This document shows positions 43,615 to 51,643 of a DNA stretch of 64,000 nt, in pieces. The notes under the pieces were generated by a model. It saw only the letters and a program-made list of their open reading frames with translations. It ran no database searches and was not told the DNA's origin. Every line of letters begins with the position of its first letter. Within the stretch, counting starts at the first letter, position 1. The position numbers were made by a program, and so were the translations under genes. The stretch spans positions 1 through 64,000 of the forward strand of contig DASTSL010000128.1 in NCBI GenBank assembly GCA_035760705.1. The letters run 5' to 3'. Source of the DNA: Allomeiothermus sp035760705. GTDB taxonomy: Bacteria > Deinococcota > Deinococci > Deinococcales > Thermaceae.

Positions 43615-44253
43615 ATGGCGGTGGACGGCGGGGCCGGTTTGGACCGGAGGGACTTTTTCAACAACGTCAAGCTGAGGCTCCTCCAGACCGGGGCCCGCCC
43701 CATCCTCTCGCGCCCGGTCCCGCCCGGAACCCCGCGCTGGGGAGCGGAGTGGAAGAAAGCCGCGGCCCGCTACTACAACCAGAGCTTCAACATCGGGGCG
43801 CAGATGAGTATCACCAGCTACCGCGGCCATTACCTCGACTTAGACCCCACCTACCGCGACGCCTACGGGCTCCCGCTGCTCCGCCTGACCTTCGACTGGG
43901 GTTCCAACGAGCGCAAGGCCTCGGACTACATCGCGGGGGTCCTCGAGCGTATGGTCAAGACCATGGGGGCCAGCAAGTACAACATCAGCCGCCTCAGCGA
44001 GCACTACGGCATCGTCAACTACCAGTCCACCCACAACACCGGTGGGGCCATCATGGGCGCTGACCCCAAGACCAGCGCGGTGAACAGGTTCCTGCAAAGC
44101 TGGGACATGCCCAATGTCTTCGTAGTGGGGGCCACCGCCTTCCCGCAGAACGCCGCTTACAACCCCACCGGCACGGTCGGGGCGCTGGCTTACTGGGCTG
44201 CCGAGGCCATCAAGAACCGCTACCTCAAAAATCCCGGCCCCCTGGTGAGCTAG
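43615..44253 (+). CDS. C-terminal part of a GMC-type oxidoreductase
   Basis: 212 residues that correspond to the last third of GMC/gluconate-dehydrogenase flavoproteins: MSITSYRGHYLDLDP, LRLTFDWGSNERKASDY and the C-terminal VFVVGATAFPQNAAYNPTGTVGALAYWA with the catalytic His/Asn region (YQSTHNTGG). The FAD-binding N-terminal two-thirds is missing, yet there is a GGGG ribosome-binding site and an array promoter. It is either an expressed remnant or a split gene; it cannot bind FAD by itself. A cytochrome c follows. Confidence 0.75.
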   Translation: MAVDGGAGLDRRDFFNNVKLRLLQTGARPILSRPVPPGTPRWGAEWKKAAARYYNQSFNIGAQMSITSYRGHYLDLDPTYRDAYGLPLLRLTFDWGSNERKASDYIAGVLERMVKTMGASKYNISRLSEHYGIVNYQSTHNTGGAIMGADPKTSAVNRFLQSWDMPNVFVVGATAFPQNAAYNPTGTVGALAYWAAEAIKNRYLKNPGPLVS

Positions 44254-44386
44254 AGCCGGGCTTAATCGGTGCTGCTTTTGCGGGGTCTCTAACGCTTTGG
44301 CGGCGCGAAATCCGGTGTTCTGGGAGAGACGTTTTGCCCCCGAGCGGGGAGCGTCTTTCCCGGCCATGGCCGGATGGAGGTATTCG

Positions 44387-44845
44387 ATGCGAACTCGAGT
44401 AGCCATCAGCTTAGCGCTTTTGATCGGGACCGCCCTCGTCCAGGGCACGCTGGCGCAGAACGGGGCCACCGTCTATCAGCAGTGCGCGGGGTGTCACCAG
44501 ACCACCGGCCAGGGCATCCCGGGAGCCTTCCCCCCGCTGGCCGGTCACGTGCCGGAGATCCTGGCGGCCAAAGGCGGGCGCCCTTACTTGATCGAGGTGG
44601 TGCTTTACGGGCTCCAGGGGCAGATCCGGGTGAAAGGGCAGACCTATAACGGGGCCATGCCCGGCTTCGCCCAGCTCTCCGACGCCAACGTGGCGGCGGT
44701 GCTCAACCACATCAGCACCAGCTGGGGCAACAAGCTTCCCAAGGGGCAAAAAGCCTTCACCGCCGCTGAGGTCAAGGCCCAGCGGGTCAAGAAATTGACC
44801 GCGCAACAGGTATACCAGACCCGGCAGAAACTCGGCCTCAAGTAG
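44387..44845 (+). CDS. Periplasmic class I c-type cytochrome
   Basis: 152 residues: a signal peptide (TRVAISLALLIGTALVQGTLAQ), heme motif CAGCH and a Met-ligand region YNGAMPGFAQLSD. The C-terminal 40 residues are basic. GGAGGT precedes the ATG at 44387. It probably accepted electrons from the GMC dehydrogenase whose fragment lies upstream. Confidence 0.88.
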   Translation: MRTRVAISLALLIGTALVQGTLAQNGATVYQQCAGCHQTTGQGIPGAFPPLAGHVPEILAAKGGRPYLIEVVLYGLQGQIRVKGQTYNGAMPGFAQLSDANVAAVLNHISTSWGNKLPKGQKAFTAAEVKAQRVKKLTAQQVYQTRQKLGLK

Positions 44846-45147
44846 GGGCGAAGCAAAAACGTACCGTCGCTAAGTAGCCGCAGGATAGAAAGGTGGCTGG
44901 GGGAGGGGTGGCTTGAGCGTGTTCGGCTATGGGCGAGGCTGACCACGACACCGAGCCTGTGAAGAGCGCTCAAAACCGACGGTCGCAAACAGGGGTGTAG
45001 CGCCCTACACTCCTACAGAAATCTCGAGCTTAATTCCAGGGTAAGATTATCGGAGAATTCCCCGCCACGGCCCTTAGGGAATTGCGCCGGAGGTGGGCTC
45101 CCCAGCAGGCCTTACCTCCCGGTTTGACAAAATCACCCTGGCGCAAC
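44846..45147. other. Intergenic stretch, convergent
   Basis: 302 bp between convergent genes with no coding signal. Small hairpins are visible (GGGTGTAG/CTACACTCC at about 44991-45013 and GGAGGT/ACCTCC at about 45089-45118). It also shows GGGAGGGGTGGCT, a possible degenerate fragment of the dispersed repeat. Confidence 0.4.
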
Positions 45148-46392
45148 TTACTTAGCTCGAGGCGCTTCGGTCAACTTAGGGGTTTTGTCCTCGGGTTTGG
45201 CCTCTTCCTGGCTGATACGCTCTTCCGACTCCTCCACGGCTTCGTGGCCTTGCCCGGCAGCCACCACCTGAGCGACCCGCTCATCGGATACCTCGGGGCG
45301 GTTGAGCAAGGTCAGGTAGACCTCCTCGTAGAGCGCTTTGAGGATGATCGCGATGGGCACCGTGAGGAAGATCCCGGCGAAGCCCAAGAAGGCCCCGAAG
45401 ACCAGCACCCCCAGCAGCATCGAGGCCGGGTGCAACTCGATGGTGCGGCCCAGGATCAGCGGGGAGAGCACGCTGTTATCGAGCTGTTCGGAGATCAGGA
45501 GCACCACGATGGCCAATGCCGCCATCCCCCAGTTGCCATCGGCGATGGCGGTCACCACCGGGAGGCTGATCCCGATCCAGGGTCCCACAAAGGGGATGGG
45601 GTTGGTGAAGCCCGCCACCAGCCCGAACAGCAGGGCGTTCTCGAAGCCGACCAGCTTGAGCCCGATCCCCACCAACGTCCCCTTGATGGCCGAGGTGACC
45701 AGGATGGCGAAGAGCCACTTGCCGAGCTGGGCTCCGATGCGGATCAGGGTTTTTTCCACCAGTGGGCGGTTGCGCGGGGGGATGCCACTTAAGAGCCCCT
45801 TGACGATGGGCTCGGGGCTCATCAGCAAGAAGAGCACCACGATCAGGAGCGCGGCAGTGGAGGCGATCAGGCTGACCAGCGAGGAGGCGAAGGCGATCAG
45901 GCTGCTCAGAAAATCCCCGTTGCCGACGAGCTTGCTCAGGTTAGGCTGCGGAAGGTTGTGGATAAGCGGGGCCAGGATAGGGTGTTGCTCGGCTAGCGAG
46001 CGAAGGTTGTTCTGGACGGTGCTGAGGAGCTTGGGCAGGGTCTCGGAGAAGTGGGCGCCTTGGGCCACGAATAGGGGGAGCACCACGGCCATAAACCCCA
46101 CCACGATCAGCAGTATGCCGATTACCACGATCGGGGCGCCGAATTTTCGGGGGATACGCGAACGGCTCTCGAGCACCACCACGATCGGATTCAGGCCCAT
46201 CGCCATCACTGCAGCGAGCAGGATGAAGATGAGCGCCCCGGCTACCTCCCCGGCTACCCGGCTCAGAAACACCAGGACGAAAACCAGCAAAACCGTGTTG
46301 AAGAGCACCTGCTGGAGCGATCGAGCGTCGAGCGCCCGCCCACCCACCGGGTCGGGCCGCTGAGGATGGTTAGGAGACTGGTCTTTAGGCAT
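45148..46392 (-). CDS. AI-2E family (PerM-type) permease
   Basis: 414 residues, eight membrane helices. IFILLAAVMAMGLNPIVVVLESR near the N terminus and the C-terminal GLVAGFTNPIPFVGPWIGISLPVV, LVFGAFLGFAGIFLTVPIAIILKAL are the conserved core; in this family some members export AI-2 and others are Na+/H+ antiporters. A charged tail follows. It begins directly after the small gene upstream, so they are one operon. Confidence 0.88.
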   Translation of the reverse strand: MPKDQSPNHPQRPDPVGGRALDARSLQQVLFNTVLLVFVLVFLSRVAGEVAGALIFILLAAVMAMGLNPIVVVLESRSRIPRKFGAPIVVIGILLIVVGFMAVVLPLFVAQGAHFSETLPKLLSTVQNNLRSLAEQHPILAPLIHNLPQPNLSKLVGNGDFLSSLIAFASSLVSLIASTAALLIVVLFLLMSPEPIVKGLLSGIPPRNRPLVEKTLIRIGAQLGKWLFAILVTSAIKGTLVGIGLKLVGFENALLFGLVAGFTNPIPFVGPWIGISLPVVTAIADGNWGMAALAIVVLLISEQLDNSVLSPLILGRTIELHPASMLLGVLVFGAFLGFAGIFLTVPIAIILKALYEEVYLTLLNRPEVSDERVAQVVAAGQGHEAVEESEERISQEEAKPEDKTPKLTEAPRAK

Positions 46393-46761
46393 CTATTCCC
46401 TCACCGTGACCACGTGAATGGCCCCGATCCTCCGCAGCAGGTTGCTGGGGTCATCCGAACCCAGCGAGCGCAGCACCAGGGTCTGGGCTCCTAGGTGCAT
46501 GGAGTCGGCGAAGAAAAGGCTTTCGCTGGGGGAGAGCCCCAAAGCCTCGAGTTCGGCTAGCAGGGTGCTCGCATGAAGCACTCGGGCTGGGTAAGCCTCC
46601 CCAGGGGGGTTTTTGCCCGCCCGGGCGCTGCAAGCCTCCATTTCCGGCTTCATCTGGCGCAGGCCGGTTTGGGTCTTGAGAACCAGGATCCTCTGGTAGG
46701 CCAGGGCCTCGAGGGCCCGGTTCAGGGCGGGTTCTTCGAACAGGGCAAAGACCGTGATCAT
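46393..46761 (-). CDS. Small protein paralogous to the 48102 gene
   Basis: 122 residues from ATG 46761 (GGAG 5 nt before). The start TVFALFEEPALNRALEAL and the segment ELEALGLSPSESLFFADSMHLGAQTLVLRS match 48102-48446 (ATIFALFEDRTALEQA, ELESKGLPKEETRLFADALRSGSTVLVI). The layout suggests an alpha/beta ferredoxin-like small domain; function unknown. Confidence 0.65.
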   Translation of the reverse strand: MITVFALFEEPALNRALEALAYQRILVLKTQTGLRQMKPEMEACSARAGKNPPGEAYPARVLHASTLLAELEALGLSPSESLFFADSMHLGAQTLVLRSLGSDDPSNLLRRIGAIHVVTVRE

Positions 46762-46955
46762 AGGGGCTCCGGAGGCTCCGGGGGATAAATGTGGTTGGCG
46801 ATCTGGGCCCATCGCGACAGGTGGATTGCTGGCGGTTTTTTCGCGGGTAAAGGCCGGGCTCCTCTGCCCTCGAGCCCGGCCCCGCGCTTAAGCCTGTGCG
46901 GCTTGATCAATCCTGGTCAGTCCTTTCTTGCAGTCTGGCAGCCCATCTTCCCGGT

Positions 46956-47543
46956 TTACTGACCGTTGTCCGGGGCGGCCACGGTGTTTTGCGCTTGCTC
47001 GAGCATGGCCTGCACGGTGGGGTTGGCCTGCCAGCGCAGCGAAGCCTCGAAGAACGGCACCGCCTCCTGGGGCAGACCCCGGCTCATGCGGATGTAACCC
47101 ACTTTGGCCGCGCTCAAAGCCGCCCACTGCCGGGCCTCGGCGTCGAGCTGGCCACGCGAGGCGAGATCGGTCCAGACCTCGTAGGCGCGGTACCAGAACT
47201 GGGTCTTGGTGTAGATCATGCCCAGCGTGCGCAAGTAGGTGGTGTTATCGGGCGCGGCCTTGACGGCGGCCTTGGCGTAATTGGCCGCTGCCGTCCACAG
47301 CACCTGGTCGTAGAAGTCGGGGTTGTACATCGCATCGGCCTGGTTGGCCAGGTCCAGCGCCCGCTGATGGTACTGATCCGCCGACAGCCCTGCTTCGACC
47401 TGGAAGGGGTTGATGGTGGCGGCATTCATAGGGGTCATCTGGGTAGCGGGGTTTTGCGACGGCTGGTTCTGTTGCGCGAACCCCGAAGCACCCAGGGCCA
47501 ACACCAAAGAGGCCAGAATCTTAACCTTGTGCGAATTCTTCAT
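46956..47543 (-). CDS. Secreted TPR-like protein
   Basis: 195 residues: signal peptide (HKVKILASLVLALGASGFAQ), a short Gln/Asn/Pro-rich linker, then helical repeats with TPR-like spacing (YDQVLWTAAANYAKAAVKAAPDNTTYLRTLGMIY; SRGLPQEAVPFFEASLRWQANPTV). Probably periplasmic scaffold. Array promoter 57 nt upstream, divergent from the DUF1328 gene. Confidence 0.75.
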   Translation of the reverse strand: MKNSHKVKILASLVLALGASGFAQQNQPSQNPATQMTPMNAATINPFQVEAGLSADQYHQRALDLANQADAMYNPDFYDQVLWTAAANYAKAAVKAAPDNTTYLRTLGMIYTKTQFWYRAYEVWTDLASRGQLDAEARQWAALSAAKVGYIRMSRGLPQEAVPFFEASLRWQANPTVQAMLEQAQNTVAAPDNGQ

Positions 47544-47600
47544 GGCGATTCACTCCTTTTTCAACGGTTCGTAACTAGAGTCCTTATCTGGACCTACCTA

Positions 47601-47654
47601 AGGTTGCCCACCCCGGCTGACAAAGCTCTGAGGCATAGCTGAGCCGATGCTGAG
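47601..47654 (-). promoter_or_regulatory. NTCAGC-array promoter of the TPR-like gene
   Basis: Minus-strand CTCAGC / CTCAGC / CTCAGA / GTCAGC at exact 11-bp steps, N5, N4, then CAACCT (47601-47606). Confidence 0.86.
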
Positions 47655-47675
47655 CCGCGCTGCCGGGGGATTTTT

Positions 47676-47729
47676 CTCAGCAAATTCTCAGCTCACCGAC
47701 AGCGATCCGTCAGCGGGGGGGCCTAGCTT
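47676..47729 (+). promoter_or_regulatory. NTCAGC-array promoter of the DUF1328 gene
   Basis: CTCAGC / CTCAGC / GACAGC / GTCAGC at exact 11-bp steps, N5, N4 and -10 TAGCTT (47724-47729). Its distal end is 22 bp from the divergent array, so the two arrays keep the same 11-bp phase across the gap. Confidence 0.87.
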
Positions 47730-47835
47730 TGCAGGCGTGGTTACTCAGTCGCTCACCCCGCTGCATTCCCCCCCAGGCATTGGCGGGGTCGGCTGAGCCA
47801 CCCCAAGAACCGCAAAAGGGAGGAGGTGAAAGCAT

Positions 47836-48000
47836 ATGTTGAGCTATGCCGTGCTATTCCTCGTCATCGCGATCATTGCCGGGCTGTTGGGGTTTATTGG
47901 CCTTGCTGGGCTGGCGGCCAGCATCGCCAAGATACTCTTCTTCCTGTTTTTGGTGCTTTTCCTCATCAGCTTTTTCACGGGCCGTCGCGCGCCAGGATAG
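47836..48000 (+). CDS. DUF1328 small membrane protein
   Basis: 54 residues, two membrane helices (YAVLFLVIAIIAGLLGFIGL, AKILFFLFLVLFLISFF) and a basic end TGRRAPG. This is the YtjA/DUF1328 family. AGGAGGTG precedes the ATG. Such peptides are stress-induced in many bacteria. Confidence 0.88.
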   Translation: MLSYAVLFLVIAIIAGLLGFIGLAGLAASIAKILFFLFLVLFLISFFTGRRAPG

Positions 48001-48035
48001 GGCTCAACGACTGACCCAAATCTCAGTCGGCAAAT

Positions 48036-48077
48036 ACCCCAGCGTTCCGCACATCCACGCTGGGGTCGGTTTTTTTT
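48036..48077 (+). terminator. Terminator after the DUF1328 gene
   Basis: Stem ACCCCAGCGT/ACGCTGGGGT followed by TTTTTTTT. Confidence 0.9.
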
Positions 48078-48101
48078 AATGGCTCGAGGTTGGAGGGTGG
48101 C

Positions 48102-48446
48102 CTACTGCGAAGAGATTTGCCCGGCTCCGGCTCCGCGCAAGGATTCAGCGAGCCCCTCCGTGCCGTCATAGATCACCAAGACCGTGGATCCACTGCGCAG
48201 GGCGTCGGCGAAAAGGCGGGTTTCCTCTTTGGGCAGTCCCTTGGACTCGAGTTCGTCCTCCAGGGTGTAGCCCTCGATGTATTTGGTCTCCCCGGTGGGA
48301 GCCCGGCCCCCGTAGGACGACGTCTGATCGGCGGGTTGCTGGCCGGGCATCACTGCCGGGATGATCTCGTGGCGGTGCAATCCGATCTGCGAGCGGGCCT
48401 GCTCGAGGGCCGTTCGGTCTTCGAACAACGCGAAAATCGTTGCCAT
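48102..48446 (-). CDS. Small protein paralogous to the 46393 gene
   Basis: 114 residues, ATIFALFEDRTALEQARSQIG at the start, then a polar loop and LESKGLPKEETRLFADALRSGSTVLVIYDG. Related to the product at 46393-46761 over both ends. Function unknown; possible general-stress ferredoxin-fold protein. Confidence 0.65.
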   Translation of the reverse strand: MATIFALFEDRTALEQARSQIGLHRHEIIPAVMPGQQPADQTSSYGGRAPTGETKYIEGYTLEDELESKGLPKEETRLFADALRSGSTVLVIYDGTEGLAESLRGAGAGQISSQ

Positions 48447-48488
48447 ACGGACTCCGGGTAGGGCAGGGCGCTAAGGCCTAAGTGCTAT

Positions 48489-48530
48489 CGCTTTAGCGCA
48501 GACGCTTTAGCGCAGACGCTTTAGCGCAGA
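48489..48530. repeat. Three exact 14-bp tandem repeats
   Basis: CGCTTTAGCGCAGA occurs three times without gap (48489-48502, 48503-48516, 48517-48530). The last copy contains the stop codon of the gene that ends at 48521. Confidence 0.9.
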
Positions 48531-48790
48531 TGGGGCATCCCCGGCTCGAGGCCGAACCCCCGGATCACCGCTTGTAAGGTGGAGGGGTTGGTCTGGGCGG
48601 GGTTGTAGACGATATAGGCCATCTCGGTGCGCGAGCTGACATAGGCCGAAACCACTCCCGGCAGGGCCTCGAGCGCCTGCTGGAGGCGCGACAGCAAAGC
48701 CTGGCCCGAGAAATTGGCCCCCTCCAGCCCATCGAGGGCGATGGTGAGGCGTTGGACCTGGCTGGGGGATTGGGTTGAGTACGCTAACAC
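48521..48790 (-). CDS. Heavy-metal-associated-like small protein without CxxC
   Basis: 89 residues from GTG 48790 (GGAGAGGA 6 nt before). VQRLTIALDGLEGANFSGQALLSRLQQALEAL and VVSAYVSSRTEMAYIVYNPAQTNPSTLQAVIRGFGLE follow the beta-alpha-beta layout of HMA domains, but the metal-binding CxxC is replaced by GANFSG. The longer frame to 48880 reads through a hairpin and looks non-coding. Confidence 0.6.
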   Translation of the reverse strand: MLAYSTQSPSQVQRLTIALDGLEGANFSGQALLSRLQQALEALPGVVSAYVSSRTEMAYIVYNPAQTNPSTLQAVIRGFGLEPGMPHLR

Positions 48791-48816
48791 GGACGAATCC
48801 TCTCCGACTGGATTTG

Positions 48817-48847
48817 AACTCGTTAGGGCTCGCCCTGAGACGAGTTC
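48817..48847. repeat. Perfect inverted repeat between the HMA-like gene and kinase
   Basis: AACTCGT/ACGAGTT encloses AGGGC/GCCCT. Surrounding sequence has GTTCAAATCC- and GGCTCAGTTTGGTGG-like pieces that recall a tRNA, but no cloverleaf can be drawn. Confidence 0.5.
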
Positions 48848-48902
48848 ATGACCTGAGCCTGGGCCACCAAACTGAGCCACACCTGAGGGAAGCCTGGCTC
48901 TT

Positions 48903-50798
48903 TTATGAGCGGTCGAGCCGGGCCGGTAGCTCGACGAAAGCGGTGGTGCCCTGGCCCACTTGGCTCTGGAGCCAGATCTCCCCGCCGTGCTGCTCGACGA
49001 TCCACTTGGCGATGGAAAGCCCCAGCCCGCTCCCCCCGGACTGCTGGCTGCGCGACTCGTCCACCCGGTAGAAGCGCTCGAAGACGTAGGGCAGGTCCTC
49101 CGCCGCGATGCCGATGCCGCTATCCTCGAGCCGGATTCGGGCCCGGCCTCCTTGTTCGCTGAGCCCGAGGCGGATGGTTCCCCCTGGCGGGGTGTACTTG
49201 AAGGCGTTATCCAGCAGGATGATCAGCACTTGCTTGAGGCGGTCGCGGTGGCCTTGCACCCAGAGGTCTTGCACCTCGCCTAGCTCGAGGTGGTGCCCAT
49301 CAGCCAGGTGGCGGGCTTCCTCGAAGACCTCGAGCAGCAGCTCGCGCAACCCGACCGGTTGCAGGTGGAGCCGGGCCCCGGCGTCGCCGCGGGCCAGGGC
49401 CAGCAGGTCGTTCACCAGCCGGGCCAGCCGCTGGGCCTCGCGGGCGGCTTCGTCGAGCGCGGCCTGCCGGTCGGCCTGCTTCATGTGGCGGAAGCGCCGG
49501 AGGATCTCGAGGTTGCCCTGGATGGCGGTTAGGGGGGCCCTTAGCTCGTGCGAGGCATCGGCCACAAAGCGCTTTTGCGCTTCGACCAGCGCCCGCAGCC
49601 GGGCTTCGCTCTGCCGCAGGGCGTCCTCGGCTTTTTTGCGCTCGGTGATCTCCAGCACCACCGCGCCGATCCCCAGGGTCTCGCCAGTAGCGCGGAACAC
49701 CGGGTACCAACTCGTCAGCCAGGAGCGAACCTGGCCCGGAGCCTTGGGGGTTTCCCCCTCAACCTCCAGGCCCAGCACCGCCTCGCCCTGCTCGAGCACC
49801 CGTTGCAGGATGGGCTCGAGGGTTTCTGCTAACTGCGGCAACACCTCGCGGGGGCGTCGGCCAAGGTGATCCTCGGGGGGGATTCCGTTCATCTCGGCCA
49901 GGGCCTCGTTGACCCGCTGATAGCGCAGCTCGGTATCGAGAAAACATAGCCCCACCGGGGCCGTCTCGAGGATGCGGTCGATCAGCGCCCGCTCGGTGGC
50001 CACGTCCACCAGGAGTTGCTCGCGCTCGCTCGCCACCCGGCGGCGTTCGCTCACGTCGTGGGCGAAGGCCAGCCAGCGACCATCCGGCAGGATCAACGAA
50101 CTCACCTCGGCCCACACCCAGCTCCCGTCGCCCCGCCGCAACTCCCAGTCCCCGCGGTGTTCGGCCAGGTTCGCCGGGTCCGAGTTTCCGCCGCGCTGCA
50201 GCGTTTCCTCCAGGCGGGGAATCTCCTCGGAGCGGATCAGCGCTTGCAGGGGCTTCCCCCAAAGGGCTCCCGGCGGGTAACCCAGAAGCTGCTCCGCCGC
50301 CAGGTTGACCTCGTTGAGCTGCCCCTCCCGGTCGGCGATGAGGATCGCGGCGGGGGCGTGCGCGAACAGGGTGCGAAAACGCGCCTCGCTCTCGCGCAGG
50401 GCTTGTTCGGCGGCTTTGCGCTCCTCGATGTCGGTACAGCTCAGGGTGTACACCCTGCCCCGCCCCTGGGGGTCTTCGCGGGGGGCCAGGTAGCAGGAAA
50501 ACCAGCGGTAGGCTCCCTCTTTCGAGCGCAGCCGGGCCTCGAAGCGGAGGGGTTCGCCCCGTTCGCTCACCTGCTGCCAGCGCTCGAGCAGCGCCGCGTG
50601 GTCATCGGGGTGGAAGTGCTCGGTAAAAGGCGGGTGGACGGCTTGGTCCTCAGCCCACCCGGGGCACTCATACCCGGTATATTCCGACCCCCGGCGGTTG
50701 AGGTAAACCACCTGACCCTGCACATCGAGGCGCCAGACGATCTGCTCGAGGTCGTCCAGCAGATCTTCGGCCAGCTTGGGGTCGGTGCTCGGAGTCAT
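48903..50798 (-). CDS. Multi-PAS sensor histidine kinase
   Basis: 631 residues from ATG 50798, soluble (no membrane segment). Three PAS domains in order (about residues 10-135, 140-265 and 275-400), each ending in a PAC-like segment (RVYTLSCTDIEERKAAE, ITERKKAE). Then the H box FVADASHELRAPLTAIQGNLEIL, N box LIILLDNAFKYTPPGG, G1 EDSGIGIAAEDLPYVFERF and G2 GGSGLGLSIAKWI. It is an orphan: no response regulator is adjacent. It is a candidate cytoplasmic sensor for the array regulon. Confidence 0.92.
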   Translation of the reverse strand: MTPSTDPKLAEDLLDDLEQIVWRLDVQGQVVYLNRRGSEYTGYECPGWAEDQAVHPPFTEHFHPDDHAALLERWQQVSERGEPLRFEARLRSKEGAYRWFSCYLAPREDPQGRGRVYTLSCTDIEERKAAEQALRESEARFRTLFAHAPAAILIADREGQLNEVNLAAEQLLGYPPGALWGKPLQALIRSEEIPRLEETLQRGGNSDPANLAEHRGDWELRRGDGSWVWAEVSSLILPDGRWLAFAHDVSERRRVASEREQLLVDVATERALIDRILETAPVGLCFLDTELRYQRVNEALAEMNGIPPEDHLGRRPREVLPQLAETLEPILQRVLEQGEAVLGLEVEGETPKAPGQVRSWLTSWYPVFRATGETLGIGAVVLEITERKKAEDALRQSEARLRALVEAQKRFVADASHELRAPLTAIQGNLEILRRFRHMKQADRQAALDEAAREAQRLARLVNDLLALARGDAGARLHLQPVGLRELLLEVFEEARHLADGHHLELGEVQDLWVQGHRDRLKQVLIILLDNAFKYTPPGGTIRLGLSEQGGRARIRLEDSGIGIAAEDLPYVFERFYRVDESRSQQSGGSGLGLSIAKWIVEQHGGEIWLQSQVGQGTTAFVELPARLDRS

Positions 50799-50863
50799 GT
50801 CATTCACCCTCTGGGTCACCTTAAGGGACCGTGCTTTTGCCGCGTGTGAGGCAGATTTTAGAT

Positions 50864-50917
50864 TTCAGCCAGGCCTCAGGCAGACCTCAAGTGCTGGTCA
50901 GTGCCCCGGCCTATGGT
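50864..50917 (+). promoter_or_regulatory. NTCAGC-array promoter of the gene at 50944
   Basis: TTCAGC / CTCAGG / CTCAAG / GTCAGT at exact 11-bp steps, N5, N4 and -10 TATGGT (50912-50917). It stands between the kinase and this gene, so a bound activator could also affect the divergent kinase. Confidence 0.86.
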
Positions 50918-50943
50918 ACGAAAGCACAGGAGCAGGAGTGGGT

Positions 50944-51180
50944 ATGTGGCCTAAGTACACCCGTAAACGCTCGCGGAAGAAGTATCCCGGCCTCGAGAAG
51001 ACCTTGGGGTACCGGCTCAGCACCGATCTGCTGAGCCCCACGGGCTGGCTGCTCGCAGCCCGTGGGCAGATGATCACCGGCGAGCTGCTGGATCAGGTGC
51101 GCGAAGCGGGGCTGGAAGATGACCTGATCCGCCTGGCCACCCACCCCGACAAACTTTCGCCGCCCCCGGCGGTGGGCTAA
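50944..51180 (+). CDS. Small basic protein of unknown function
   Basis: 78 residues: basic N terminus (PKYTRKRSRKKYPGLEKTLG) and a helical C-terminal part (GELLDQVREAGLEDDLIRLATHPDKL). AGGAG precedes the ATG. Not recognised. It heads an operon with the LapA-like gene. Confidence 0.65.
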   Translation: MWPKYTRKRSRKKYPGLEKTLGYRLSTDLLSPTGWLLAARGQMITGELLDQVREAGLEDDLIRLATHPDKLSPPPAVG

Positions 51181-51190
51181 GGAGGGAGCG

Positions 51191-51559
51191 ATGCGCGGGC
51201 AGTGGGTGATCTTTTTGATCCTGGTGGTGCTGGTGGCGATCTTCGCCGCGGCCAACTGGTCCACCTTGCTGCGGCCCGGCACCGCCAACCTGTTCTTTTT
51301 GGGTGACTACGCGTTTCCCACCCGGCTGGTGGGTCTGCTGGCGCTCCTGGCGGTGGGGGCCATTTTCGCCTTGGTCACGAGCTGGCAGGCCAACCAGGCC
51401 AAGGCCGAGGCCGCCCGCTACCTGCGCCGGCTGGAGGAGTTGCGGCTGGCGCTCGAGCGCCAGGAGCAGCGCACCCAACTGGTTCTCGAGCGGCTGGATA
51501 ACCTCAGCGCCAGCCTCACCCCCGTACCGCCTGCCCGTAGCGAGACTCCCCGCCTCTGA
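51191..51559 (+). CDS. LapA-like (DUF1049) membrane protein
   Basis: 122 residues, two membrane helices (WVIFLILVVLVAIFAAANWS and LVGLLALLAVGAIFALVTSW) separated by a short loop, then a coiled-coil tail (YLRRLEELRLALERQEQRTQLVLERLDNL). This is the lipopolysaccharide-assembly LapA/YciS-type layout. GGAGGGAG precedes the ATG. Confidence 0.8.
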   Translation: MRGQWVIFLILVVLVAIFAAANWSTLLRPGTANLFFLGDYAFPTRLVGLLALLAVGAIFALVTSWQANQAKAEAARYLRRLEELRLALERQEQRTQLVLERLDNLSASLTPVPPARSETPRL

Positions 51560-51568
51560 GGAGCACTC

Positions 51569-51634
51569 ATGGATAGGTCTAATACCGCCCGCACTCATCC
51601 CAAATCCGGTGAGAACGCCCCGGTGAGGGCCTAG
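51569..51634 (+). CDS. Possible 21-residue peptide
   Basis: ATG 51569 follows GAGGAG by 6 nt and opens a 21-codon frame between the LapA-like gene and the next ORF. It is hydrophilic with no recognisable motif. It may be a spurious short frame. Confidence 0.3.
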   Translation: MDRSNTARTHPKSGENAPVRA

Positions 51635-51643
51635 GAGACCCGT

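Noticed and set aside
48800..48880. tRNA-like pieces (GTTCAAATCC, GGCTCAGTTTGGTGG)
   Set aside because: No acceptor stem or D/T arms can be paired; the T-stem has mismatches. Only a strong hairpin remains.
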